Part shown: piece by piece, positions 1 through 6,850 of the stretch
Position numbering within the stretch: the first letter of the stretch is position 1
How the letters are laid out: every line of letters begins with the position of its first letter
From: Alphaproteobacteria bacterium
Lineage (GTDB): Bacteria; Pseudomonadota; Alphaproteobacteria; Rhodobacterales; Rhodobacteraceae
Reading direction: 5' to 3'
Assembly (NCBI GenBank): GCA_030830465.1
Contig: JAURMY010000058.1
Coordinates: forward strand, 1 to 8,715
DNA length: 8,715 nt
Translations under genes and position numbers: made by a program
Notes under the pieces: model-generated
Told to the model about the DNA's origin: nothing
Databases searched by the model: none
Seen by the model: the letters and a program-made list of their open reading frames with translations, nothing else

Positions 1-660
1 AGCGCTTTTGGCGCTGCCTTGGTGCCCGCACCCGGCGCCCCCGCCGCCTGGATCACCGAAGACCTGACCCCAATTCCAAAAAACATCTACGGCGCCACCA
101 AAACGGCCGCCGAAGATCTGTGTCACCTGTTTCACCGTCGCGACGGGCTGAATGTGGTGATCCTGCGCACCTCGCGGTTTTTTCCGGAGGCCGATGATGA
201 TCCCGGCGCCCGCGCCCGGTACACAGATCAAAACACCAAAGCCAATGAACTGTTATTCCGGCGGATTGACGTTGCGGACGCGGCAATGGCGCATTTCAAA
301 GCCCTGCAGAATGCCGCGAAAATCGGCTTTGGCCGGTATATCGTCAGTGCGACCAGTCCGTTTCAGATGGGCGATCTGGCGGCATTGGCCGAAAATCCGG
401 TGCCGGTTGTCGCCCGGTATTACCCTGATTTTCAGGCGATTTATGCCGCCAGGGGCTATGAAATGTTCCCTTCCATATCAAGGGTCTATGTCAACGCCGC
501 CGCCCGCAGGGCGCTGGACTGGACGCCGGAATATGACTTTGCCCACGCCCTGAGGCGGATTTCGCAAAACCAGCCGATCGGCAGTGATCTGTCCCGCGTC
601 ATCGGTGCGAAAGGGTATCACGAACAAGAATTTGACGGACGGCCCTATCCGGTTGAATAG
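1..660 (+). CDS. NAD-dependent epimerase/dehydratase (SDR family), C-terminal part, 5' end outside window
   Basis: The reading frame is open from base 1 to a TAG at 658-660, giving the last 219 residues of a protein whose N-terminus, including the expected Gly-rich NAD(P)-binding Rossmann motif, lies to the left. The first residues read S-A-F-G, consistent with the catalytic Ser region of extended SDRs. The YxxxK catalytic pair is present as Y-G-A-T-K at window residues 30-34 (bases 88-102). The region after it (NVVILRTSRFFP) fits the substrate-binding half of nucleotide-sugar epimerases and related reductases. A TTG at 19 could be read as a start, but the frame is coding before it and the Ser precedes it, so the gene is better called truncated by the window edge. 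The substrate cannot be assigned. It converges on the DUF1989 gene with a 78-base gap that shows no clear terminator. Confidence 0.85.
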   Translation, partial: SAFGAALVPAPGAPAAWITEDLTPIPKNIYGATKTAAEDLCHLFHRRDGLNVVILRTSRFFPEADDDPGARARYTDQNTKANELLFRRIDVADAAMAHFKALQNAAKIGFGRYIVSATSPFQMGDLAALAENPVPVVARYYPDFQAIYAARGYEMFPSISRVYVNAAARRALDWTPEYDFAHALRRISQNQPIGSDLSRVIGAKGYHEQEFDGRPYPVE

Positions 661-738
661 GCGCAAGCGCCCGCGATCTTTCAGGGTGCAAAAGTCTGAT
701 ACAGGTCCCGGCCTGCGGCGCGGATCGCCGGCTGAGCG

Positions 739-1599
739 CTAGACTCCATGTGTGCGGGAATAGGCGTTTCGCGCCGGTGGCGTCCATCCCGCCAGGCTGC
801 CATTTTTGGGTTTGAACACCTCGATCAACAGCGGAAAACAAGGTGTCGTATCGCTGGAATGTTCGGCCGAACAATCCCCGCCCGGACAGGCCGAAAGCGC
901 GCCCAGCAAATCAATTTCCGCAAAAAATTCGATAAAATCACCGGGCCTGACCGGGCTTGCCTTCATGAAATACTGGTGGGTGTCATGGGTGAATCCCGTG
1001 CACATAAAGACGTTCAGAACGTCATGCACATCGGTTTCAACCGCCTTCACATCGCGTCCGGTGGCTTTGGCCAGCGCCCGCGACAGGTTGCTGTGGCAGC
1101 AATGGTGATAGTCGGTGCCGCTGAGAACCTGATTGGTATAGGGGTCACAGCGCGTGCCAATCACATCATGGACCGACCCGCCATCCGCATCAAAACCGTA
1201 CCAGTCCAGCGTGTCATGGGTGATGGTCGCCATGGGCCGCATATGGGGAAAGCTTGACCACATCGCATCACCGGTCGACAGGTGGGTGCCGTGCAGGGCG
1301 CGGGTCTTGCCGGAATAGAACCGCTCAGACAGATCACTGGCGTTCCACAGGTTCAAATCGCCAACCTGCGATCCCTCAACCGAAACGATCCGAAAGAAAT
1401 GCCCGGCAGGGACATGAAAACAGGCCGCGTCGCGGGGCCGGGCCAGAATTTCATCCACTTTCACCATATCTTGGCGTGCCTTGCGGTAGATATCCATCGG
1501 GCGGGACGGCAGGCTGTCGACCGGATAGCAGATCACCGGCTTGATCGCCTTTCGGCGGTCAGCGTCGGCGGGCGGGGCGGTTTCCGGTTGTGGTTTCAT
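739..1599 (-). CDS. DUF1989 protein (urea carboxylase-associated / carboxyguanidine deiminase-like)
   Basis: The 286-residue product matches the DUF1989 family in its internal landmarks: FHVPAGHFFRIVSVEGSQVGD at about 61-81, the MWSSFPHMRPM block near 113-123, THDTLDWYGFD at 127-137, a Cys/His-rich stretch DYHHCCHSNL at 163-172, and a later FMCTGF. From family knowledge, DUF1989 proteins accompany urea carboxylase, and the CgdA/CgdB pair is carboxyguanidine deiminase. C151, C167, C168 and H169 are candidate metal ligands (inference). The ATG at 1599 is preferred because AAAGG lies about 8 bases upstream; a GTG at 1626 would add nine residues without a good ribosome site. No second DUF1989 gene and no urea/guanidine carboxylase gene lies beside it, so its substrate is open. 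It is divergent from the lipoprotein hydrolase gene. Confidence 0.85.
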   Translation of the reverse strand: MKPQPETAPPADADRRKAIKPVICYPVDSLPSRPMDIYRKARQDMVKVDEILARPRDAACFHVPAGHFFRIVSVEGSQVGDLNLWNASDLSERFYSGKTRALHGTHLSTGDAMWSSFPHMRPMATITHDTLDWYGFDADGGSVHDVIGTRCDPYTNQVLSGTDYHHCCHSNLSRALAKATGRDVKAVETDVHDVLNVFMCTGFTHDTHQYFMKASPVRPGDFIEFFAEIDLLGALSACPGGDCSAEHSSDTTPCFPLLIEVFKPKNGSLAGWTPPARNAYSRTHGV

Positions 1600-1695
1600 G
1601 GCGGCACCTTTCTGTTCAGCGCCCACCCTAATCTATCGGCGAAAACTGGCAAGGCGCATTCAACCGCCCTTGAGGCGCAGGGTCGATCACGCTAC

Positions 1696-2838
1696 ATGCG
1701 CGCCATGTCCCCTGAAAGTCAGCACCCCGTGTTTTCAAAGTTCGCCTTTGCCCGTTTTGCCCTGTTCGCGCTGGTTCTGTCACTGGCAGCCTGCGCGCAG
1801 CGCGGGCAATTGACCCTGATATCCTCGCCCGACCCGCGGGCGGATATCCAAACTGTTTTTGTTGCGACGACGCGGCAAAAAACCAATGTGCAACAGGGTT
1901 ATGGGCCGCAACGGTCCGAAACCACAAGATTTGCGCGTTTTCAGGTGTCGGTGCCGCCGGGCCACAGCCCGGGCAAGATCGAATGGCCCGGCCAGAACCC
2001 GGACCCGGCGACGGATTTCATCACGGTCGAAAACCGTGACCTGTCTGACAAAGCCGCCTTTCGCACCGCTTTGGACGCAGCGTTCACACGCCTGCCCGCC
2101 GGGCAGCGCGATGCGGTGGTTTTCGTACACGGGTATAACAACACTTTTGCCGAGGGCCTCTACCGGCTGGTGCAACTGTCGCATGACCTGAATGTCGGTG
2201 GGGTCAAGCTGCATTATTCCTGGCCCTCTGCCGGAACCGAGCGCGGCTATGCCTATGACCGGGACAGTGCCGCCTTTGCCCGTGACGGGTTGCAGCAATT
2301 GCTGGAGATACTGGCCAAGTCAAAGGCCGAACGGGTCTTGCTGGTCGCCCATTCCATGGGGGCGCTGGTCACGGTGGAATCCCTGCGGCAGATGTATATC
2401 GGCGGGGACAAGGCCATCGCCCCCAAGCTCAGCGGGGTTGTCTTGATGTCGCCTGATATTGATGTCGATCTGTTCCGGTCGCAATTGCGGCGGATCAGGC
2501 CCCTGCCCAAACCCTTCGTCATCTTCTCGTCAAAAGGCGATCACGCTTTGCGCCTGTCGGCCTTGCTGACCGGGGAAAATCAGCGGCTGGGCAATCTTCA
2601 ATCGACGGAAGACCTGAAGGGATTAGGGGTTCTGGTCGTTGATCTGAGCAATTTCAAAGCCCAGGGCGATCTTCTCAACCACAGCAGTCTGGCCACCTCG
2701 CCCAACCTTCTGGCGATCCTGCGCGCCCTGCCCGAAGTTGACCGGAAACTGGCCCCGAAAGATTCGGCGGGCCGGTTGCTGATCCCCGGCCTCTCAAAAC
2801 TGCAAAAGAGCGGCTATTGGCTTGTCCCGGGGTTCTGA
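1696..2838 (+). CDS. DUF900 alpha/beta hydrolase, predicted lipoprotein
   Basis: The 380-residue product starts with a basic/hydrophobic signal (about 14-32) ending in the lipobox L-A-A-C with Cys33, so a lipid-anchored envelope location is predicted. The fold follows the DUF900 pattern: VFVATTR near 54-60, the oxyanion-hole segment FVHGYNNTF at 143-151, YSWPS at 174-178, the nucleophile elbow VAHSMG with Ser220, the MSPDID segment at 251-256, a GDHAL segment with candidate acid Asp282, and candidate His329 in LLNHSS. The triad assignment is inferred from family layout; the substrate is unknown. The start is uncertain: ATG 1696, ATG 1705 and GTG 1729 are in frame and all keep the lipobox, while none has a strong ribosome site. 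The much longer frame back to 1282 runs antisense to the DUF1989 gene and is not real. apt follows after 40 bases on the same strand, so co-transcription is likely. Confidence 0.87.
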   Translation: MRAMSPESQHPVFSKFAFARFALFALVLSLAACAQRGQLTLISSPDPRADIQTVFVATTRQKTNVQQGYGPQRSETTRFARFQVSVPPGHSPGKIEWPGQNPDPATDFITVENRDLSDKAAFRTALDAAFTRLPAGQRDAVVFVHGYNNTFAEGLYRLVQLSHDLNVGGVKLHYSWPSAGTERGYAYDRDSAAFARDGLQQLLEILAKSKAERVLLVAHSMGALVTVESLRQMYIGGDKAIAPKLSGVVLMSPDIDVDLFRSQLRRIRPLPKPFVIFSSKGDHALRLSALLTGENQRLGNLQSTEDLKGLGVLVVDLSNFKAQGDLLNHSSLATSPNLLAILRALPEVDRKLAPKDSAGRLLIPGLSKLQKSGYWLVPGF

Positions 2839-2878
2839 CAGCGTTAGCAAGTGAAGGCCCGCACCGAAAGGACCTGTC

Positions 2879-3418
2879 ATGGCCGCATCGCGCACCGTCA
2901 AAGATTACATCCGCACGATCCCCGATTTCCCGAAACCCGGCATCATGTTTCGCGATGTCACGACGCTGTTTGCGGACCCGCGCGGGTTTCGCATCGCCAT
3001 TGACCAGTTGCTGCATCCCTATGCGGGCGAAGCGATTGACAAGGTGGTCGGGCTGGAGGCACGCGGTTTCATACTTGGCGGCGCGATTGCGCATCAATTG
3101 TCCCTGGGATTTGTCCCGATCCGAAAGAAAGGCAAGTTGCCGGGCAAGACCATCGAACAGGCATACCAGCTGGAATATGGCGAAGCGGTGATGGAAATGC
3201 ATGACGATGTGATCCAGCCCGGCGAAAAAATCCTTCTGGTTGACGATCTTCTGGCCACCGGCGGCACGGCCGAGGCCGGTATCAACCTGATCGAACGGGT
3301 TGGCGGGGAGGTTGTCGGATGCGCCTTTATCATCGACTTGCCCGAACTGGGCGGTCGCGCCAAATTGGAGCGGCTGGGCATGAATGTTCACGCGCTTTGC
3401 ACCTTTGACGGGCATTGA
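2879..3418 (+). CDS. apt: Adenine phosphoribosyltransferase
   Basis: This 179-residue protein converts adenine plus PRPP to AMP plus pyrophosphate in cytoplasmic purine salvage. It has the family marks in order: the N-terminal [10 protein letters not shown] block at 17-26, EARGFILGG at 60-68, the flexible-loop segment [12 protein letters not shown] at 78-89, and the PRPP-binding signature [13 protein letters not shown] at 118-130 with the paired acidic residues D122-D123 and the T-G-G-T phosphate loop. The length is normal for bacterial Apt. The ATG at 2879 has AAAGGA ending 7 bases upstream. It follows the lipoprotein hydrolase gene by 40 bases. No terminator with a T-run for this strand is visible downstream. 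Confidence 0.96.
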   Translation: MAASRTVKDYIRTIPDFPKPGIMFRDVTTLFADPRGFRIAIDQLLHPYAGEAIDKVVGLEARGFILGGAIAHQLSLGFVPIRKKGKLPGKTIEQAYQLEYGEAVMEMHDDVIQPGEKILLVDDLLATGGTAEAGINLIERVGGEVVGCAFIIDLPELGGRAKLERLGMNVHALCTFDGH

Positions 3419-3621
3419 CACGCCCCGCAAGCTGAATGCTGTCCATATTTCGTTAGGACTTTGTTAACTTCATTGGCGCAGTAATAGCCGGTGTAACGAG
3501 TTATTGAGGCAAAGAGGCAAACAAAAACCCGCCCCTTCCTGGCGTTTTCGGGAAGGGGAGCCCTTGCAAACCGCCTGTCCTGCCGCCACCCTGCCCGGAC
3601 CCTTTCCGCCGGAGACGCCGC
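3419..3621. other. Intergenic region between apt and the DUF3237 gene
   Basis: No gene was recognised in these 203 bases. The left part is AT-richer than the surroundings (about 3446-3530) and should hold the DUF3237 promoter; TTGTTA at 3461 and TAATAG at 3482 are only 15 bases apart, so this is a weak guess. GAGGCAAA occurs twice in tandem at 3506-3521. A GC-rich hairpin with an A-rich flank follows and is listed separately. GGAG about 8 bases before ATG 3622 is the ribosome site of the next gene. Confidence 0.5.
3519..3558 (-). terminator. Leftward-facing rho-independent terminator-like hairpin
   Basis: CCCCTTCC at 3532-3539 and GGAAGGGG at 3551-3558 form a perfect 8-bp stem with an 11-base loop. 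Read on the minus strand the stem is followed, after CGGG, by TTTTTGTTT (3527-3519). On the plus strand no T-run follows, so the element faces left although both flanking genes run right. The four bases between stem and T-run weaken the call. It is well placed to end a transcript coming from the VOC gene through the antisense of DUF3237. Confidence 0.5.
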
Positions 3622-4080
3622 ATGACCCCGCCCAAGCTTGAACATGTTTGCACCCTGACCGTCGAACTGGCGGATATCATGGAAATGGGTCAGGGCCGCG
3701 GCGGTCAACGCCGGATCATTCCCATCATCGGCGGCAAGGTCGAGGGGCCGGAATTGCGGGGCACCATCCTCAATCTTGGGGCCGACTGGCAGACCGTGTT
3801 TGACGGCGGCCTTGCCCAGCTTGACACCCGATATGCCTTTGAAACCCATGACGGGGCGATCATCGAAATCATCAATTTCGGCCTGCGCCACGGCCCGCCT
3901 GCGGTTCTGGCCCGCATCGCGGCGGGCGACAAGGTGGATCCCTCGGACTATTACATGCGCACCCACGCCCGGCTTGAAACCGGCGATCCGCGTTATGAAT
4001 GGGTCAACCGCACCCTGTTTGTCGGCAACGGCCAGCGCCTGAAAAACGCCGTGGAAATCAATCTTTACGCCTTGCGATAG
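3622..4080 (+). CDS. DUF3237 (UPF0311) family protein
   Basis: The 152-residue product fits the DUF3237/UPF0311 family: an N-terminal strand with HVCTLTVEL at 8-16, a GQGRGGQRRIIPIIGGKVEGP segment in the first third, a central GADWQ at about 53-57 followed by a D-x-R-Y-x-F-E-T-H-D-G segment, YYMRTHARLETGDPRYEW near the C-terminal third, and a NRTLFVGNG segment. These proteins are small beta-rich domains of unknown biochemical function. No signal peptide or membrane segment is visible. The ATG has GGAG about 8 bases upstream. Its last 16 bases overlap the end of the convergent VOC gene, so the two transcripts must overlap at their 3' ends. No function beyond the family can be given. Confidence 0.9.
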   Translation: MTPPKLEHVCTLTVELADIMEMGQGRGGQRRIIPIIGGKVEGPELRGTILNLGADWQTVFDGGLAQLDTRYAFETHDGAIIEIINFGLRHGPPAVLARIAAGDKVDPSDYYMRTHARLETGDPRYEWVNRTLFVGNGQRLKNAVEINLYALR

Positions 4081-4460
4081 CTGACCACCTCAAACTCGAT
4101 CCCGTCGTGGTCGTCAAAGTAAAACCGCCGTCCGGGCTCATAATCGGCATGGCTGTTCGGCTCATAACCGGCGGCGACCACGCGCGCTTCTACCGCGTCC
4201 AGATCATCGACCACCACGCCGATATGGTTCATCCCGCCAATGGTTTTGTAGGTGTCGCCCGCATCGCCGTCGCCGCCCTGACTGTATAGGGCAATATAGC
4301 TGTCGCGACCGCCGACATGCCAGGAGGTGCCGCCGTAAATCGACTGACCCGGTTCGCCCTTCCAGCGCACCTGCCAGCCAAACAGATCGCCCAGCATAGC
4401 GGCGGTGCGGGCGATATCAGACACCGTGATATTGGCATGTTCCAGAACGCATTCACCCAT
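4065..4460 (-). CDS. VOC/glyoxalase-fold protein, predicted SoxR target
   Basis: The 131-residue protein has the two beta-alpha-beta-beta-beta units of the vicinal oxygen chelate superfamily (glyoxalase I, extradiol dioxygenases, bleomycin/fosfomycin resistance proteins). Candidate metal ligands sit at the expected places: His8 in the opening LEHANITVSD, His79 in MNHIGVVVDDLD opening the second half, and Glu124 in the closing DGIEFEVVSY. His48 could contribute. The reaction cannot be told from sequence. The ATG at 4460 has GGAG about 8 bases upstream. The gene is divergent from soxR, and a SoxR-type promoter faces it, so induction by redox-cycling compounds or superoxide is predicted. A role in detoxifying an electrophile or antibiotic would fit but is inference. 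Its 3' end overlaps DUF3237 by 16 bases. Confidence 0.9.
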   Translation of the reverse strand: MGECVLEHANITVSDIARTAAMLGDLFGWQVRWKGEPGQSIYGGTSWHVGGRDSYIALYSQGGDGDAGDTYKTIGGMNHIGVVVDDLDAVEARVVAAGYEPNSHADYEPGRRFYFDDHDGIEFEVVSYRKA

Positions 4461-4462
4461 TG

Positions 4463-4497
4463 TTGACTCCGATATTTTTTGATTCTTAAAATATAAT
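4463..4497 (+). promoter_or_regulatory. soxR: Possible soxR promoter overlapping the VOC promoter
   Basis: A perfect TATAAT (4492-4497) and a TAAAAT (4487-4492) lie on the plus strand in front of soxR. TTGACT at 4463-4468 is 18 bases before the second of these; the perfect TATAAT has no good -35 at 17 bases. The -10 region shares bases with the -10 of the divergent VOC promoter. The soxR ribosome site AAGGA (4519-4523) lies 5 bases before ATG 4529. Confidence 0.4.
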
Positions 4498-4520
4498 TCC
4501 TCAACCTTGCTTTAGATCAA
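4490..4520 (-). promoter_or_regulatory. SoxR-type promoter of the VOC gene
   Basis: On the minus strand TTGATC (4520-4515) and TATATT (4495-4490) are separated by exactly 19 bases, the overlong spacing typical of MerR/SoxR-activated promoters. The last 11 bases before and into the -10, TTGAGGAATTA, match the E. coli soxS promoter as I know it. The start of transcription would fall near 4483, giving a leader of about 23 bases that carries the GGAG ribosome site. Confidence 0.8.
4499..4516. promoter_or_regulatory. Sox box (SoxR operator)
   Basis: An 18-base imperfect dyad, CCTCAACCTTGCTTTAGA on the plus strand, lies between the hexamers of the VOC promoter, with its centre at 4507/4508. Aligned by eye to the E. 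coli soxS operator it agrees at 12 of 18 positions, with the CCTCAA half intact. It lies 13 to 30 bases before the soxR start codon, so SoxR could also repress its own gene. Confidence 0.75.
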
Positions 4521-4528
4521 GGACTTTC

Positions 4529-4984
4529 ATGAAACCTTTGGAAATGATCCCGATCGGGCAATTGTCGGCGCGAACCGGACTGGCGGTCTCGGCGATACGG
4601 TATTATGAAACGCAAGGATTGGTGCATCCGGTGCGCAGCGCGGGCGGTCAGCGGCATTTTCGCCGCTCAGATATCCGCCGCCTGTCCTTTGTGCAGATCG
4701 CCCAGCAATTCGGGTTTTCCATTGCCGAAATCCGTGCCGAACTGGCCTCTTTGCCGTTGGCGCGCACCCCGACCAAGGCCGACTGGAACCGGATCAGCCG
4801 CGCCTTTCGCGCCCGGTTGAACGACCGGATCGATACCCTGACCCGCCTGCGCGACAAACTTGACGGTTGTATCGGTTGCGGCTGCCTGTCGCTGAAATCC
4901 TGCGCGCTTTACAACCCCGAGGACAGGGCCGCGCGTCTTGGACCGGGCGCGCGGTTCATTCTGTCCGATACCCGGATCACCTGA
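4529..4984 (+). CDS. soxR: Redox-sensitive transcriptional activator SoxR
   Basis: The 151-residue MerR-family protein has an N-terminal winged helix-turn-helix (IGQLSARTGLAVSAIRYYE at 9-27, then GQRHFRRSDIRRL at 40-52), a dimerisation helix at about 83-112, and the SoxR iron-sulfur signature CIGCGCLSLKSC with Cys114, Cys117, Cys119 and Cys125. That spacing (C-x2-C-x-C-x5-C) binds the [2Fe-2S] cluster whose oxidation switches SoxR on. No soxS gene is present; in non-enteric bacteria SoxR usually activates its targets directly, and the divergent VOC gene with its sox-box promoter is the obvious one here. The length is close to E. coli SoxR (154). AAGGA lies 5 bases before the ATG. It converges on nadE with a 28-base gap lacking a clear terminator. 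Confidence 0.96.
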   Translation: MKPLEMIPIGQLSARTGLAVSAIRYYETQGLVHPVRSAGGQRHFRRSDIRRLSFVQIAQQFGFSIAEIRAELASLPLARTPTKADWNRISRAFRARLNDRIDTLTRLRDKLDGCIGCGCLSLKSCALYNPEDRAARLGPGARFILSDTRIT

Positions 4985-5012
4985 CCCAAGCGCCGTCAAT
5001 GCCACGCATGTT

Positions 5013-6671
5013 CTAGCTGTTGTCCCGCCAGCGGTTCACAATCGGATAGCGCCGGTCAAGCCAGAACGCGGCACCGGACGTGCGCGGCCCCGGTGCCGAC
5101 TGAAACCGTTTATATTCGGAAATATAGATCAGATGCTCCACCCGTTTGACCGTGGCGCGGTCAAACCCGGCGGCCACCACCTCGGCCACCGATTGATCCA
5201 GATCGATCAGCCGCTCAAGGATTGCGTCCAGAACCTCATAGGGCGGCAGGCTGTCGCTGTCTTTCTGGTCGGCGCGCAGCTCCGCTGAGGGCGGCTTGTC
5301 AATCACAGCGGGCGGGATCACCACCCCTTTCGGGCCTTTCATCCAGGCCCGGTGATGCGCGTTGCGCCAGCGCGAGGTTTCAAACACCCGCATCTTGTAA
5401 AGATCCTTGATCGGGTTATAGCCCCCGGCCATATCGCCATAGATTGTGGCATAGCCCACCGCCACCTCGGATTTGTTGCCGGTGGTCAACAGCATTTCGC
5501 CGAATTTGTTGCTCATCGCCATCAAAAGCAGACCGCGCAGACGAGACTGGATGTTTTCCTCGGTCAGATCCGCGGGCAGACCCGCAAACAGGGGCGCCAG
5601 GGTTTCGGTCACGGCGGCCCGTCCGGCGGCAATCGAAACCGTGTCCAGCTTGCATCCCAGCGCCGTTGCCACCGCCGCCGCATCGTCAAGCGAGGTTTGG
5701 GACGTGTATTCTGAAGGCAACATCACGCAGCGCAGATTTTCCGGGCCAATGGCATCCGCCGCGATGGTCGCGACAATCGCGCTGTCAATGCCGCCCGACA
5801 GGCCCAGCAAGACCTTCTTGAACCCGGTTTTTCCCATATAGTCGCGCAGGGCTTCCACCATCACACGGTAATCCTGTTCCCATTCGTCTGGAAAGGATTG
5901 CAACTCGCCCGGCTCCGCGCGCCAGCCTTCCGGGGTGCGCCGGAAATCCACATGCCGGATATCTTCATCAAATATCTGCATCTGAAGCGCCAGATGCCCG
6001 CCCGGGTTCATCACAAATGACCCGCCGTCAAACACCTGATCGTCCTGCCCGCCAACCATATTGAGATAGACCAGCGGCAGACCCGTCTCGACCACCCGCG
6101 CCACCATCGCGTTCATCCGGCGTTCATATTTGTTGCGGAAATAGGGCGAACCATTTGGGACCATCAGGATTTCCGCGCCGGATTCCGCCAGGGCTTCGCA
6201 GACTTCCTCGTGCCAGGCATCCTCGCAGATCGGGGTGCCGATCCGCACCCCGTTGACCGCATAGGGGCCGGCCAAGGGGCCATGCGCAAACAGCCGGCGT
6301 TCGTCGAAAACCTTGGTGTTCGGCAGGTCATGCTTGCGGACAATCGCGCGGATTTCCCCGCCTTGCAGCACAAAATAGGCGTTGAAAAGCTGACCTTCCT
6401 CAAACAGCGGCGCCCCGATACCCAATGCCGGGCCATCGGCACAATCCCGCGCCAGTTGTTTGATATGGTTCATCGCATCCGCCACAAAGGCGGGTTTCAG
6501 CACCAGATCCTGCGCCTGATAGCCCGACAGAAACATCTCGGGCATTGCCACCATATCCGCGCCCGCCGCAATCCCCGCCTTGTGGGCCGCCAGCGCCTTG
6601 GCGGCATTTCCGGCGAAATCGCCCACGGTCGGATTCATCTGTGCCAAAGTCAGACGGAAACGGTCTTGCAT
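5013..6671 (-). CDS. nadE: Glutamine-dependent NAD+ synthetase
   Basis: The 552-residue enzyme makes NAD+ from deamido-NAD+, ATP and glutamine, the last step of NAD synthesis in the cytoplasm. An N-terminal carbon-nitrogen hydrolase (glutaminase) domain covers about 5-260 with the Glu-Lys-Cys triad visible as Glu45 (MPEMF), Lys113 (RKHDLPN) and Cys149 (TPICED). The C-terminal synthetase domain begins near 270 and holds the ATP pyrophosphatase loop SGGIDS at 292-297, followed by TTGNKSEVAVGYATIYGD. The ATG at 6671 is chosen because AGGAG lies 7 bases upstream and the glutaminase domain starts at once (RLTLAQMNPTVGD); the frame stays open to 6941 but that part is antisense to the MORN gene region and has no domain. 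It appears monocistronic, divergent from the MORN gene. Confidence 0.96.
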   Translation of the reverse strand: MQDRFRLTLAQMNPTVGDFAGNAAKALAAHKAGIAAGADMVAMPEMFLSGYQAQDLVLKPAFVADAMNHIKQLARDCADGPALGIGAPLFEEGQLFNAYFVLQGGEIRAIVRKHDLPNTKVFDERRLFAHGPLAGPYAVNGVRIGTPICEDAWHEEVCEALAESGAEILMVPNGSPYFRNKYERRMNAMVARVVETGLPLVYLNMVGGQDDQVFDGGSFVMNPGGHLALQMQIFDEDIRHVDFRRTPEGWRAEPGELQSFPDEWEQDYRVMVEALRDYMGKTGFKKVLLGLSGGIDSAIVATIAADAIGPENLRCVMLPSEYTSQTSLDDAAAVATALGCKLDTVSIAAGRAAVTETLAPLFAGLPADLTEENIQSRLRGLLLMAMSNKFGEMLLTTGNKSEVAVGYATIYGDMAGGYNPIKDLYKMRVFETSRWRNAHHRAWMKGPKGVVIPPAVIDKPPSAELRADQKDSDSLPPYEVLDAILERLIDLDQSVAEVVAAGFDRATVKRVEHLIYISEYKRFQSAPGPRTSGAAFWLDRRYPIVNRWRDNS

Positions 6672-6756
6672 AGCGGCGCTCCTGCGCTTGGCGTGAAACT
6701 CGTCTGACTGTTTAGCAGAACACAGAGCAAGGGAAAGCGGTGGATGCGGAAAAACA

Positions 6757-6785
6757 TTGTCAGCCAAAACCCAAACCCCTAAAGT
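6757..6785 (+). promoter_or_regulatory. Possible promoter of the MORN-repeat gene
   Basis: TTGTCA (6757-6762) and TAAAGT (6780-6785) lie 17 bases apart on the plus strand. Transcription would start near 6792, giving a leader of about 59 bases before the TTG at 6851. If right, the GTG at 6740 would lie upstream of the transcript and could not be the start codon. Confidence 0.35.
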
Positions 6786-6825
6786 CGGGCAGGCAACGCA
6801 GGGCGCAGAACCAGACAGGCGGAGG

Positions 6826-6842
6826 CCGAAGCAACGCTTCGG
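6826..6842 (+). repeat. Perfect 7-bp hairpin just before the MORN start codon
   Basis: CCGAAGC (6826-6832) and GCTTCGG (6836-6842) are perfect inverted repeats around a 3-base AAC loop. The 3' arm overlaps the first two bases of GGGA (6841-6844), the candidate ribosome site for TTG 6851. No T-run follows, so it is not a terminator. It could modulate translation of the MORN gene; this is inference. Confidence 0.55.
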
Positions 6843-6850
6843 GAACGGAT

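Noticed and set aside
660..671. Inverted repeat GGCGCAAGCGCC at the end of the epimerase gene, considered as a terminator
   Set aside because: Only five base pairs with a two-base loop and no T-run on either strand.
748..1257. 169-codon plus-strand frame opposite the DUF1989 gene
   Set aside because: Shadow of a well-supported gene on the other strand; no motif or ribosome site.
1282..1695. Long N-terminal extension of the lipoprotein hydrolase frame
   Set aside because: It runs antisense through the DUF1989 gene and would put the signal peptide and lipobox in the middle of the protein.
3388..3966. 192-codon minus-strand frame across the apt/DUF3237 gap, which could have explained the leftward hairpin
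   Set aside because: It covers the antisense of a well-supported DUF3237 gene, has no recognisable motif, and shows no ribosome site; the hairpin is better explained as an end for the VOC transcript.
4985..5012. Gap between soxR and nadE, checked for a bidirectional terminator
   Set aside because: No stem with a T-run could be seen in these 28 bases.
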